DNA of 64,000 nt, taken from positions 19,529,832 through 19,593,831 of the forward strand of contig NC_092649.1 of the NCBI RefSeq assembly GCF_032118995.1, read 5' to 3'. Shown here piece by piece: positions 12,401 through 24,800 of this stretch. The position numbers were made by a program, and so were the translations under genes. Every line of letters begins with the position of its first letter. Within the stretch, counting starts at the first letter, position 1. Source of the DNA: Asterias amurensis (lineage: Eukaryota > Echinodermata > Asteroidea > Forcipulatida > Asteriidae). Below the pieces are notes generated by a model. That model ran no database searches. It saw only the letters and a list, made by a program, of their open reading frames with translations, and was not told where the DNA came from.

Positions 12401-15400
12401 CCTTGGTGCCCTTGCTCTTTCAAAACGAAGCATCAGGAAGGGTTGGACTTACTTTCTGAGAGTAAGACGGAAGTCTTCTCTTGCGGTCTTCAGCTCAATA
12501 TCAGATTCAGGAGGTGGTACTGGAGCTACAAAGTGATCCCATAGTACTCTACTTGCAGTCAGACCTATAGGGTAGCATCCCACTTGATATGCAGCCTGTT
12601 AAGAACAAAAAAGATTATATCAATCAGAAGACATTTAAAAGACATTTATATAGCACTAAAATAAAAATAAAAATTCAAAGGTGCTCAAGACAGTTACATG
12701 AAATTAATAACAATACACTTGTTGACAAATTATTTGAGCAGTTTCCTTGAAAATATGAATAGTCTGAGCATCCTTGATGTGATTTGGAAGAGTGTTCCAA
12801 AAGAACCACAAGGGAAACTGACTGGGCAAATTTTCAAATGCTTTTGGGTTGAACAACGAAAATTTGACTACAGGGGGACTTGAACCAACGACCTCCGGTT
12901 TAAAGTGCTGGTGCTCCACCAGCTGAGCTGAACAAGTTTTTCAACAACAAAAAGTGAAAATCACAAAGCAATGTTTTCAGGAGAGTCGTGTATTCTGTTG
13001 TACATGCTAAAATAGTTTTCGTCTTACTGAGATGAACATTATTTTTGTGAAATTGTTTTACTCATTTCTCAAAAACTACAGCAAGTAATATTTTAAGCTT
13101 TCTACTATCATTATCTTCAAACCGTGTAAGTTTAATGTAAATCTGTGGACTGTTTTGTTTTGTGTCGTACAAAAAGTATCAAAAACCTGTAATGACTCAG
13201 TAGCACCTACCTGACTAAGGAATGCCCATGTCATTAGTATTGGAAGGGGGTGGGATGCCAGGATAGACTTAGTCGTATCTCCGATGCTATCACCAATCAG
13301 GGTTCCATTGGCCGTGTAAGCAGCTACAGCAAAGACGTACTTCTCGTTAGTCTGGAGACCAGAGACGTGAAGCTCGCAATCGTACGCCGGAACCTAGAAG
13401 TAAAATACCAACACATCATCAGCCAAGGTCTCATTTGATAAATGAATGAAATGAGTACAACTTTTCTCAGTGAATCTTAGACTGGTCCCCTGTCTTCATC
13501 CGCAAGGATAAAATCAGACACTGGCCTTACAGGCCTAATGATTTCAATGGATACAATGATTTCATTGGATAAACGTGCTGTGATGTGTGCTTTTCATATT
13601 CGTGTTATGATTGGTCCGAGGTAATGTAGTGAGCATGGACTTCAGACCGTCTACATGCAGGGTAAGTGTGCATACTGTTGTGAAAATCATGTAGTATTGT
13701 TTTATTCACGTGTGAAAAGACTGTGAATCTTTGTGTAAAATTAATTGAAGGTCAAAGGTAAATTTGTAAGGACCTGTTCAGGCTAGTATTTGGCGTTAAT
13801 AATTCACTGTACTCATTTAATATTTTATTCTACCATGCATAAACAGGTCACCGGATTGTGTATATACCAATTACGGATTATTCTTTCTGCGTGGAAGGTA
13901 TGCTTTGCCTTTAACACTTTTAGTTTTTTTAATTTCATATACCACTACAACTCATCCGAGAGATTAAATCACGAACCTCACTTGATAGATAAAACAGTCT
14001 TACCTCTTCACCAGTGCCAGGTAAGAAGTAGTCATTCAACCTGACCTTAACGTTGCTACCACTAGCAAGTCTGCCAAACAACCTGTACCACGCCACCTAG
14101 ATTATAACCACAAGACAATCAAACATTTATAGAGTAGAAATATAAGACTGTGTCCGAAATGGCGGCTGCAGCTACGGAAAGAGATCTAGAGCTGCCAACA
14201 TTTGCATCTTGCAATCAAGGAGACTTTGTACAACAATTAGGGAGATATTTAGAATTACATTCACATGATAGGGCCAAAGTTTCAGGGACGTTTTCGAATT
14301 TGTTCATCGTAACATGGAAAGTTTGGTTTATTTTCAAGGAACCTTCTACAGAATCAGGAGTTGACAGCTCTGCTAGATTCTCAGGTCATCATGCCCTGAA
14401 GTGTGGAGTAAGGAGGCGTCCTTAACAACACCCTCAGCAACAGTCCAATTCTGCGCTTACGATCACAATTCCCCACTTACGTGCAAGCGCTGAATTTCTG
14501 CGCTAGCCTTGTAAGTGTAGAATGCCTGGTAACGCTGAGTACGCATACGCAGAAGCCAAAATTACCCGTTTACCCGTGAAATATGCTTGCCGTAAGCACA
14601 GAATTTCTGCTTCCATAAGCGCCGATTCCTTGCTTACGGTAAGCAGAGCCATGAAATTGGGCCAGGCAGGGACTGAAAACTCAATCCACATAGTGCCCCC
14701 GACGTGATTAGACCCAGGGTCTTTAAGGTGGAAGGTGAGTAACCTGTACACCAAACCGTTCTTAGAGAAGTTCTGAACTTACCTTTTGTTTTGGTTTGAA
14801 AGGTCCTGGTCTGAACACCATGGTAGTGTCTGTGCGGCTGAGGAGCAAGGGAGCTGGTGGGACGCCTGACTCACGGACACTGGTTGACCGGCCCTGCTTC
14901 TGGGGAGCATTGTTACTGAACAGTTTGAACTCCTGGTCTTGAGCTTTGGTCACCTGACTAATAGCGTCCTGATGATAAAGAATAATTGGGTTAAAATAAA
15001 ACAGACGAGGAGTTACCATAGGAATGAAAGCCTGGATTCACCCTTGAGGTCAAGACCATTTTCATTTTGAAAGAGGCACTTCAATTGGAAGAGTCAAAAG
15101 GAAACTTTTGAAGGGGCACCAAGGCCAAGATCAGGGCCCAATTTCATAAAGCCTGTAAGCACAAAAACTTGCCAAGCAGAATCACGTTGCCAACAGAAAT
15201 AACATTAAGTTTACATCGTTTTGGCTTGTGCCCCAATCAATTTTTGCTTAGCAAAGAAATTTGTTAAGCAGTATTTTGGACCTGAATTATGTGGTCGAAA
15301 ACAAACAAAAAATAACAAACCTGTAAATATTCTGACTGTGCTTGAGTCGGGGTGCCAGACTTGGTCATGGATAAAGCCCTCTGCATGAGGAACAGAGCTT

Positions 15401-18400
15401 TAGAGACCATGTTCTTACCACAGCTAGAGAGAAGCTCTTCATGGGTGTCGATGTGGACGATGTGCCCATCACCTCGCTGAATCTAAACGTTCAAATCAGA
15501 GAGAGAAAAAATGTTCAGGAAAAAAGATGATTTTAGAATCATCAAACTATGTGTCACAATCACATTTAGTTCAATCCTAAACCATCTCAGCTCCCTGGGG
15601 AGTATACAGTATGTGCAACAAATTTGCGCTACCGAGCTAAATTAATTACCAGAACCATCTTTGCCCTAAAAGATACACATTTACCCCTGGGTGGAGAGAA
15701 GTTACGGCAATTACAGTAAAGTGTGTAGCTCAGGGACACAAATGTCATAACCAGAACTCAAACCCACACTCTGCTGAACAAAGACACCAGAGCTTGAGTT
15801 CAGGGGTCTTATCTGCTCAGACACGACACCCCGGGAAACTGATTTCCTAGCCCTCTCTTCCAATACATACCAGTTGCGGCTCACTTGTGGCTCTACTCTT
15901 CTGTCCTTTGCTGGACGCCGCCTTGGTCTTCACACTACCGCCGTTTAATGAGTTAGCCAGTTTGATGCACACTCTGTGGTACATGTACAGCAACTCAAGA
16001 TGGAGATCCATGATCGTGTTGTGAACCCCCTCTGGATTATCAACAGCTTTCTCGGTTGTTGTGTCTTTATCGGCCGCGTCAAGAACGCCGGTATTTTTTG
16101 AAGACTTTGTAGATGTGGTGTCCTATTTAGGAAAAGACTTTAAGTTTGTAAAATAACACAAAAATTGCATGTTTTAAGACGGTACTTTGAAAGTAGGGTA
16201 TTACTGTCAAAGACTAGTATCCTCACTTTAGTGTAACATGTGCATAAAATAACAAACTATAAGAACAAAAAATGGGCCAAATTGGTTATCAAAGTTGCAG
16301 GGAAAAAAATTACAATGAAAGGCTTCATGCCTGAAGCCTTTCTCAGATTCAAATTTTGGGGTGAAAAATTATCTCTTTCTCTGAAACTAAATTCCTTCAA
16401 AGGGGAAGGTTTCTATAACAATGTTTTATAATATCAATAGCTCTTCAGTGCTTTTTATCAAGTAAGATTTTATAGTAAATTCCAAAAGTTCACCCTGCCT
16501 TTAATATCAAATTTGCTCCAACTTTCAACTGATTTTGGCAAGACGCAATTTTTTTTAGTGCGTAGCTACTTTTTGCGTTTAAGCAGCTCTATAATTTGGG
16601 CCTCAATATCTAAGATGAACTATGCGAAGTGTGCTTTAAAGAATCCATACCTTAACCCAGCTGACATCAGCAATAGACTTCCCATCTGTAAGCGCCACAA
16701 TCTGCCTGGCGTTAGACATCCCCTGAAGAGCTCGCTCTAGTATCTCCCGAGCGGCTAAGAGTTGCTCCCTGCCGCCCAGCTTCAAGATGGAGGCCGTGTA
16801 GAGAGACGTGCTGGTTCGACCCAGGCCCGTCGTCGTATCACGTCCGCCCTCGCTGGCTCCTTGTGATTTGGCCGGGGACTTGGGGACTGGGGTGGCATCT
16901 GCAGAAATAATAAGTGGATGATGATACACATTTGTCTTAGATCATGGGGTATTCAATACAACAGCAGAAGTGGATCTTAAATTATACAAAGACTGATGAG
17001 TGTGGAGTAGATTACAAAGATAAGTTGGAGCTTGGTCAGATAATAATTTACATGTAAGTACTGCATTCTTGTATTTGATTCTTTGCAAAACTAGTAGCCA
17101 ATGCAGGGTCTGTATTAGAGGTGATGTACGCTTTGATTCATGTAAACAAACGAAGTATGAAGTCGTGGCCTTATACACACGTGGCGGATCCATGCAAAGG
17201 GCAAAATCAAATTGATTGTTCTTTTAATAAAAATGCTTTTAATTTATTTGTAAGCTATATAAGTTACCTTTCTGGAGAGTAGAAACAGACTGGTTATCAG
17301 CCTCTGTTGATTGCCTTCCACCGGAACCAGTCTCACCACTCATTGCCTTCATCTTCAACTTTCCTACAAAATGAAAAATATCAGGGGATAGGGTTCATAC
17401 AACTCTACTTCTACTACATCTATATAGGACTAAAACAATCGAACTGTTCAAAAAACCAAAGGTATACTTTTTAACAAGATTTTAACATTAGTTTCTGGTG
17501 GAGGTCAAGATATGAATGTCTTTAATTTCTTTAAAGGCACTGGACACCTTTGGTAATCGTCAAAGATCAGTATTTTCGCTTGCTGTGTCCCAACATATGC
17601 ATAAAATACAAAATCTGTGAAAGCTTTGACTCAATTGGTCAACACAAATCCAAGAGAATAATAAAAAGAAAACACACCCTTGTTGCACAAATTTAAAAGT
17701 ATTTTAATATTTGAGAGAGAAATTACCTCTTCCTCAAAACCTATGTTGCTTAAGAGAGAGCCGTTTCTTACAATGTTTTATACTATCAACAGCTCTCCAT
17801 TGCTCGTCACCAAGTAAGCTTTTATGTTAACAATTATTTTTAGTAATTACCAACAGTGTCCAGTGCCTTTAAACTTTAAACAGTACCTGTGTCAGGCTCA
17901 TTAGCAGCGTTGTTCTCCAGGACTAGAGCCAGACGGATGGCAACCTCAGCCGTCACTCCAGAGTCCATGGTGCTAATCCCACACCAGTACATCACCTCGT
18001 GGACAATGCTTAGGATGTGAACCCACTAAACAAATCAAACAAACCGAAAGGTTCAGCATTATAAGACAGCTAAAAAACAACTCCATTTCATGTATTCGTT
18101 TTGGTAATCACTCTTAACATAAATGTTTTCTCGATTAGAAACCTCCGGCAGCTTCTGAATAGGTAGGATTTGAAACTTTGCATGGTGGAGATAAGATATA
18201 GAAGAGTTTGCGGTAACACCATGTAATAACAATCTCTAAATGAGTTGGAAGACTCAGAAGACGATCAGAGCATACTGATCGAAACGTCGAGTTAACCCAA
18301 CGGTTCTTTTCAGAACCACCCCAACTTATTTAGAGATTGTAATTACATGGTGTTACCGCAAACTCTTCTATAGCTTCTGAATAGTATAAAGCATCTTGAA

Positions 18401-21400
18401 AACCATTTCACTTTGAAGTAATGTGGTTGTAAAAAGATATCAGTTTCATGCCCTTAAAATTATTATCTGAGATTGTGTGTTTCTATTAGGTATTATTCTT
18501 CCTGCGTGGACATATTCGCTCCAGATTTTTGCAACATCTTACAAACAATACCACCTTCAGAAAATTAAATTTTCACATGTTAGTTTGATTGTATACATTT
18601 ACATTTATATAGGAATAAAAGAATAAAAGAATAAAACTGTTAACAAAAAAATTAAACAACAAATACATCTTTAGTGCTGCTGCAATGTTTTGGTCAATTA
18701 CCATAAAGACACTGACAATGTTTCTCTTCAGTCTACTCACTTTATTAGGCTGATCAATCTTCTGCAGGTACTTCACACTGTCTGATGCTCCGGTCTGAAC
18801 CTTCTGGAAGACGGACTTGCAACGATTCCAAAGGAAGAGTGTTGCGTCAGCTACCATGTCTCTATCAACAGATTCCTATGAAACAATCAAATGTATAAAG
18901 CTGTGTTCGCATTTTTGGTTCCATGCCTAGAAAAATCTTTACAAATGGGTCTCATAACTAAACAACAAAGACCTGTCTTCAAAAAAAAATAATTAAAGAG
19001 CACTTTGAGACGCCTGAAATTGCATTTCATTGCTTTTGTTGTTTTTCTTCAACCAGTGTTTACTGAGGATAATAATAATAATAGTAATGACTTACTGCCA
19101 TTGGGTCTTTAGCGCATGAATAGAGCACCTCTGCCAGTTGCACCATGTCATCATTCAGTGGTAAAGCGGAACGCTGCTGAGGAGCTGTAAACAACAACAA
19201 ATAAACAACAACAATTCATTTATCAATAGAATGAGACACAAGCAATTGGCTATGGGTTTTGAACCCTACATATTGCAACAAGTTTCATAACAATATTGTT
19301 TGTTTGATTTAAAAAACAGTTGACGGCCTGACGCTCCGACATTGGCAAAGTCTCTCAAAGGCTTTGTAACAGGTTAAAAAGGTATTGCATTCTGCTCTAG
19401 CAGTCATGCCCCTAGTGGGTGATACCCACTCGTACTGCATCTCTTTGGATATCATTGCCTGGTGCATGTTTCCCCTTACCTATGAACTGTCATCTTTTAG
19501 GAGGAATATCAATTCCTACCTTCAGCTCCACTGAGTTTCTGCATTTCTCTGTTTTTTTCCTTGTAGCCCTTTACCTAGAGTGGCTTTTAGTCTTGTTTTG
19601 GGCGAACTTGCATACAAAAAATATATAAACTAGAGATTGAGAGTTTGTGAACAAACTCAAGGTGTTCGGTTTCCGGGAGTAAAAACCTGGATTAAAAAAC
19701 AAATATTACACCTTGCTTTGTTCTCAAGATTTGTAATAATAGATTCAAATTACAAAAACTGTCAAAACCACATGATTACGTCATCTAGTAAAAGTGTATG
19801 TTTGGTGACGTCATCGGTAATATTTGTTTTAAACCAGACCTTTGCCAGACTTGTATGGTGTGATGGTAAAGCATCAAAGGATGTTCATTTCGACCTAAAA
19901 GACAATAAACCACGCCCTTTCAAATCATTTCACAGTCACTTCCCGTTTAAACAGGTCAAAAGGTCAACGAAAGTTCACCAACATATCCATTTCTGTCAAG
20001 TACGTAAAGCCCTTTCATATGATGTACAGATTGTCAAAATAGCTTATGTAGTTTAGGAAATATGAACTTAGGAAATATTGACTGACGACTGAAGAAAAGA
20101 CTGTAAGGGGCATGTATGTTTTAACCGCCTTGAACGAAGACTATTCTTCATGAAGCTTTTTCGCGCTCTATTGATAATATTTTTAAAAAAAAAAGTTAAA
20201 AAAAAAACGTGGATCAAAAATAATGATTTTTTGAAATAATAATTTGAATCTTTATTACTCAAGAATGGATGACGTCATGACCTAACTAACACATTATTCC
20301 ACTCCTAATGCATATCTAACTATGTGCGAAGTTTCAAGTTCATGCGAGTTTGGGAAGTGTGCTTTTGTTCGAGGACAAGGGACGAAGAGAAGAAGAAGAT
20401 GAAAATCTGGATTGTTTTATTGATTTGTTTGTACTAAAGTTTTGTTTAATCCGGCAGTTTATTTTAGCAAGACCACTCCTAATTGCTTGGGCCTTATGCT
20501 TTAACCATTCTGTTTTCTTTGAGTGTTTTGTATTGTAACATCCATGTCTGTGCATGGAGGTAGAAATAGATTAGTTTACGTAACGTCCTTTCCTACTAGA
20601 GAAAGTTTGAAAGGGCTTATGTTATTTCAGAGATTTTTTTTCTTCAAAATATTTAACTCAAAATAACTTGGATAGTTGTTTTAACAAATAATCAAAACAA
20701 TTGATGATTATGCTAAGTTCAAGAAGTAATAGATATCGTAATACTGACGTGAATTCCGTGGGCCCAAAACGCCCTTCACCCGGGGGGAGTGGTCGATCGA
20801 TGTAACGTCTCTATTCTTCTCGGTGTTTAACCAAAACATGACCAATGTTCGTCATTTTGTACTGTTGTTTTCTCACATAATTAAAAGTCCCATGAATCAC
20901 TGAAGTAGGTGGCCATCTCAGCGAAACTTCGTCTTCAATTCCACATTGACCACTAAGCCATCAGAAGGGTAACATTTGAACAATTTGACGCTGAAGATTG
21001 AAATGAAATCGTTTTCGCAGCGTTCTGCATAGCTATATAGCTCTATGCATATCACGCTATGGCACAGAGTACAACAAACTTGGCAGCATGCCACCAAATA
21101 AATTATGCCTAATACACTACACGTGTACGCCACAAGTGTTACGCACAAAATGGGATCACGTCTGCGAGGCATTTACGGAATTTTTAACGAACTTTCCGAT
21201 GATGTGTCGATTGTAACAACCCATCACGTAGATCAAAAGTTATGATTTTTTAAAATAATAAACTTTGAAAATTCATAACTCAAGAATTGATGACGTCATC
21301 GTGACATAACTCAAACGGTTTCTTCTCCTTATACATATCTAACTATGTGTGAAGTTTCAACTTTATATGTGCTTGGGAAGTGTGATTTTTTTAGCGGACA

Positions 21401-21834
21401 ATCGCCGCTAATAAGCAGAATGGACGATCACTGGAGCGTGCTCTGCTGCACCGCTAATACACGTGCAATGTTTATGCACATACCAATGGGGATTTACGTT
21501 GTTCTTTAGACGTGAATTTTGAAATTTTCAACCTCTCTTTTGAGCCGGAAGACAACATCAAAATGGGGTCATGTCTGTGGGGCGTTTACGGAGTTTTCAA
21601 TGACGATTCCGATGATGTTTCGATTGTAAAAATCCCTCATGTAGATCAAAAGTTATGATTTTTTGAATTAATAAACTTTGAATATTCATAACTCAAGAAT
21701 TGATGACGTCATCATAACGTAACTCACACGGTTTCTTCTCCTAATAAATATCTAACTATGTGTGAAGTTTCAAGTTCATACGATGTTTGGAAAGATGTTT
21801 TTGTAGGGGGACAAGGGACGTACAGAAGAAGAAG

Positions 21835-21866
<32 letters not shown>

Positions 21867-24800
21867 TCAATAAAAAAAAAAAACCGAACAAAAATAAGAG
21901 GTGTTTCGGGCTGTTGGCCCGAACACCTAAAAACCATGCCTGCATTCTTACACGGACTATGACTAGGGGGTGACCCTGTTTGATCCCCAGGGGTAGATGG
22001 CAATGTGCCCCTGGGGGTTGAATTAGGTCGACAGCCCAAATCAGTTAAGTGTAGCTCTCACCTTGAAGTGACCATTTTTTCCCATAAAAAATATTGTTAT
22101 AATAAGTTTTCAAGAACCAGCTAATACTATTTTGGTTAATTGTTGAGATTAAGCTGATACAGTCGATGTGACTCTACTTACTCTGTGAGCGTGGCAGTGG
22201 TTGCGATGGCCCATCAGCAATGCTACTATCTTCAGCATGTGAATAAGGTTTCTTAGACTTCCTGGCTGGGTTGAGAGGATCCATGGCTTGTAGGATCTCA
22301 AGACTCTTCATCTCAGCGGTGTAGCGCTGATCATTCTGACCCTGCAGTCAAATCAAATACAGAGATATGTAGCATGGAGAATTTCAGGCTTTAAAGAATT
22401 ATTAAATTCTTTGACGCTTAACAAAGAAAGTTATGCCATGTATTTTTTAATGTTTGTCCTCTCCACCACCACAATAATAAGATCCTTCTGTCTACAGCCA
22501 GTTCTCACCACACATATACCGAGGGATCAAGTCACCTGCACCACCACTTATCTCATCTATCTTGCAAAGTTTGTGGTGTTCAACATATAGGTGAAACAAG
22601 AACTACACTAAATCTTCCTAATCACTCCATTTCCGACATGATTTTACAGGGCATTAAGGCACTAGGAAACCGCAGACCGACTGTTTGTCTGAGTTTGGAG
22701 AAACTGTAGAAAAGACACCTCCAGACCAACCAACTATTTTTTTCATTTATACCATTGGTTGGTAAGCAGTTTGCAGTCAGCTAATTTTATTTTCTCACTT
22801 CTCAAAATTGTTCGTAAAAAAAGTGCTGTAAACGTCATTTCAATAAAGATAGAGCAGTATTCAAACAGTATGTACCTTCAGATATTCCAGGACCATTTCC
22901 ACAAGAGTCTCGTACACCTCCCACTGTTCAAAGTTATATGCCCATTTGACAAACTTGACGATAGCACCGATGGGTATGCCATCCTTAGACTGGGCAGCTT
23001 GATCCATCAGGCTCTTTTTATCAGGTGTGACCCCTCCTAGGCTGATATCGGTGGCTGTGTGGGGGCCTCGTGGGTTGTGCCCTCCCCCTCCTAGAAAACA
23101 AACGATCAACAAACAAAAGTTAATTTTATTTTTTCTAAAAGATTTTGTGGTGTACATTAATAAGCCTGGCTACCATGGACAGGGCATCGTAATGATATCT
23201 CTCGTCAATAACCCCTTGTAGGGATGTACTGACAAAGTACGCTAATTGGCTACCAGGGCGACTACTTTGCATGAGTGCTTGTCAAAATTGCTTGGGAAAT
23301 TGCAACTATTTTTATCCGGTTCCATTTATAATGCTTCATGTTTTTACATGGTCACCCAAAACTGCGTACAGTTAGACACATCACAAGATCGAAGAAGAAT
23401 GAGAGGGCTCTTTTGCGGGTTACCCTACTTGATTGAGCGTGTGTACAGTGGATCCAAGGGTCATGAGCCAGCAAGGCATGCCGGGGAAAAAAAAATGGCG
23501 CGGCGAGACCGATCGACCCTGGGAAACGAGGTATGGTTACGCTGGCAAACTCTACCTGGTAAGTAGACACACACAAGGTGTTACTGCAAACCAAATATAC
23601 GTTGGCATTATGGTTCTCCTGGCACAAATGAAGTATTGACATCGTAGATAGGCAGAATTCAACAGATTGCAATTTTTAGAACCTTTTTCTGACTATTGAC
23701 CCCTTGCACGCGCGTCACACGCAGCGACTGATGCCACGCTCACCATGTTGGTGGTCAAGAGGCTTACGTGTAAACGCTGCGTCACCAAAAAATGCGCACT
23801 TCACTGAATAACACACGTTGACATTGACCACCAAAATGGCGCATCCAAGATTATTCTGATGATGACGTCAGGTGAAATGGGTTAATACCTGAAATAATCT
23901 CCAGACCAGCAAAGAACAGTTCAGTGTACGTGTCCAGAATGTGGTCCTCAGTGTCCGGAGCCGCAGGGCTGGTCAGTAACGTCCGGCGGGTACTGTCCGC
24001 TAAAGTCTCAATGATTGCCATGAACTGAGCAGCGCTGCCCTCGAACATGTCGGACAGGAGTTTCTCCACGGCAGTACGAGGCCACGGTAGCTGTAAGATT
24101 AGACAGATGGGATTAAGAGGGATCAAGTACTAGATTGCTGATGGCTACACTTACATTTTAAAAACAATACAAGTTTAATATAATTGGAACATTTAGGCAA
24201 CAACAAGGTTAGAGACATGATATGTTTACTCCAGTTTCATAAATTGAGGAAACCTTCTATTTAAAAATTACCTTCTAGAGCCCTTCTTACACTCTAGCTC
24301 CAACCCCAAATAGACCGATCCATTAAGCTCAACCCCTTTGGGTATTGACCAATCACAACCCATTGCGCAACCAAAAATCTGACAAATTAAGTCTGTGAGC
24401 GTATGCTTGGCTTGTGCCGCAGAGTTGTGCAGAATGGCATTGGAGAGGCTCACATGTTCTTGCTGACACGTGTGCCATTGGCGGAGCCTAGTGGATTGGT
24501 CTATGGGTTCAAAGCATAAAAGTATTTTAGATCATTAATCAAATACAATAGATGTCATAAAATGTGTAAACATTTAATAAATAAAATGAGACTTGAATTT
24601 ATACAGTAGAGCTGTCAATGAAAAAACTGATCAACATGCACTAAATAATATTCCTTGCAATTTCATGCATTCAAACAACCTGTTTATTAACATGTAATTC
24701 CATTGATTGGTCAGTGAATGATCATGTGGTATTCATGTATTTTCATTGATTGGTCAGTAAATGATCATGTGACATAGGGTCATCAGGTCAATCGGTGAGG

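Noticed and set aside
19637-20056. 139-codon open stretch on the plus strand
   Set aside because: It lies in a repeat-filled CFAP54 intron, has no recognisable family, and its composition looks random.
21823-21945. Arginine- or serine-repeat open frames
   Set aside because: They are translations of the GAA microsatellite.
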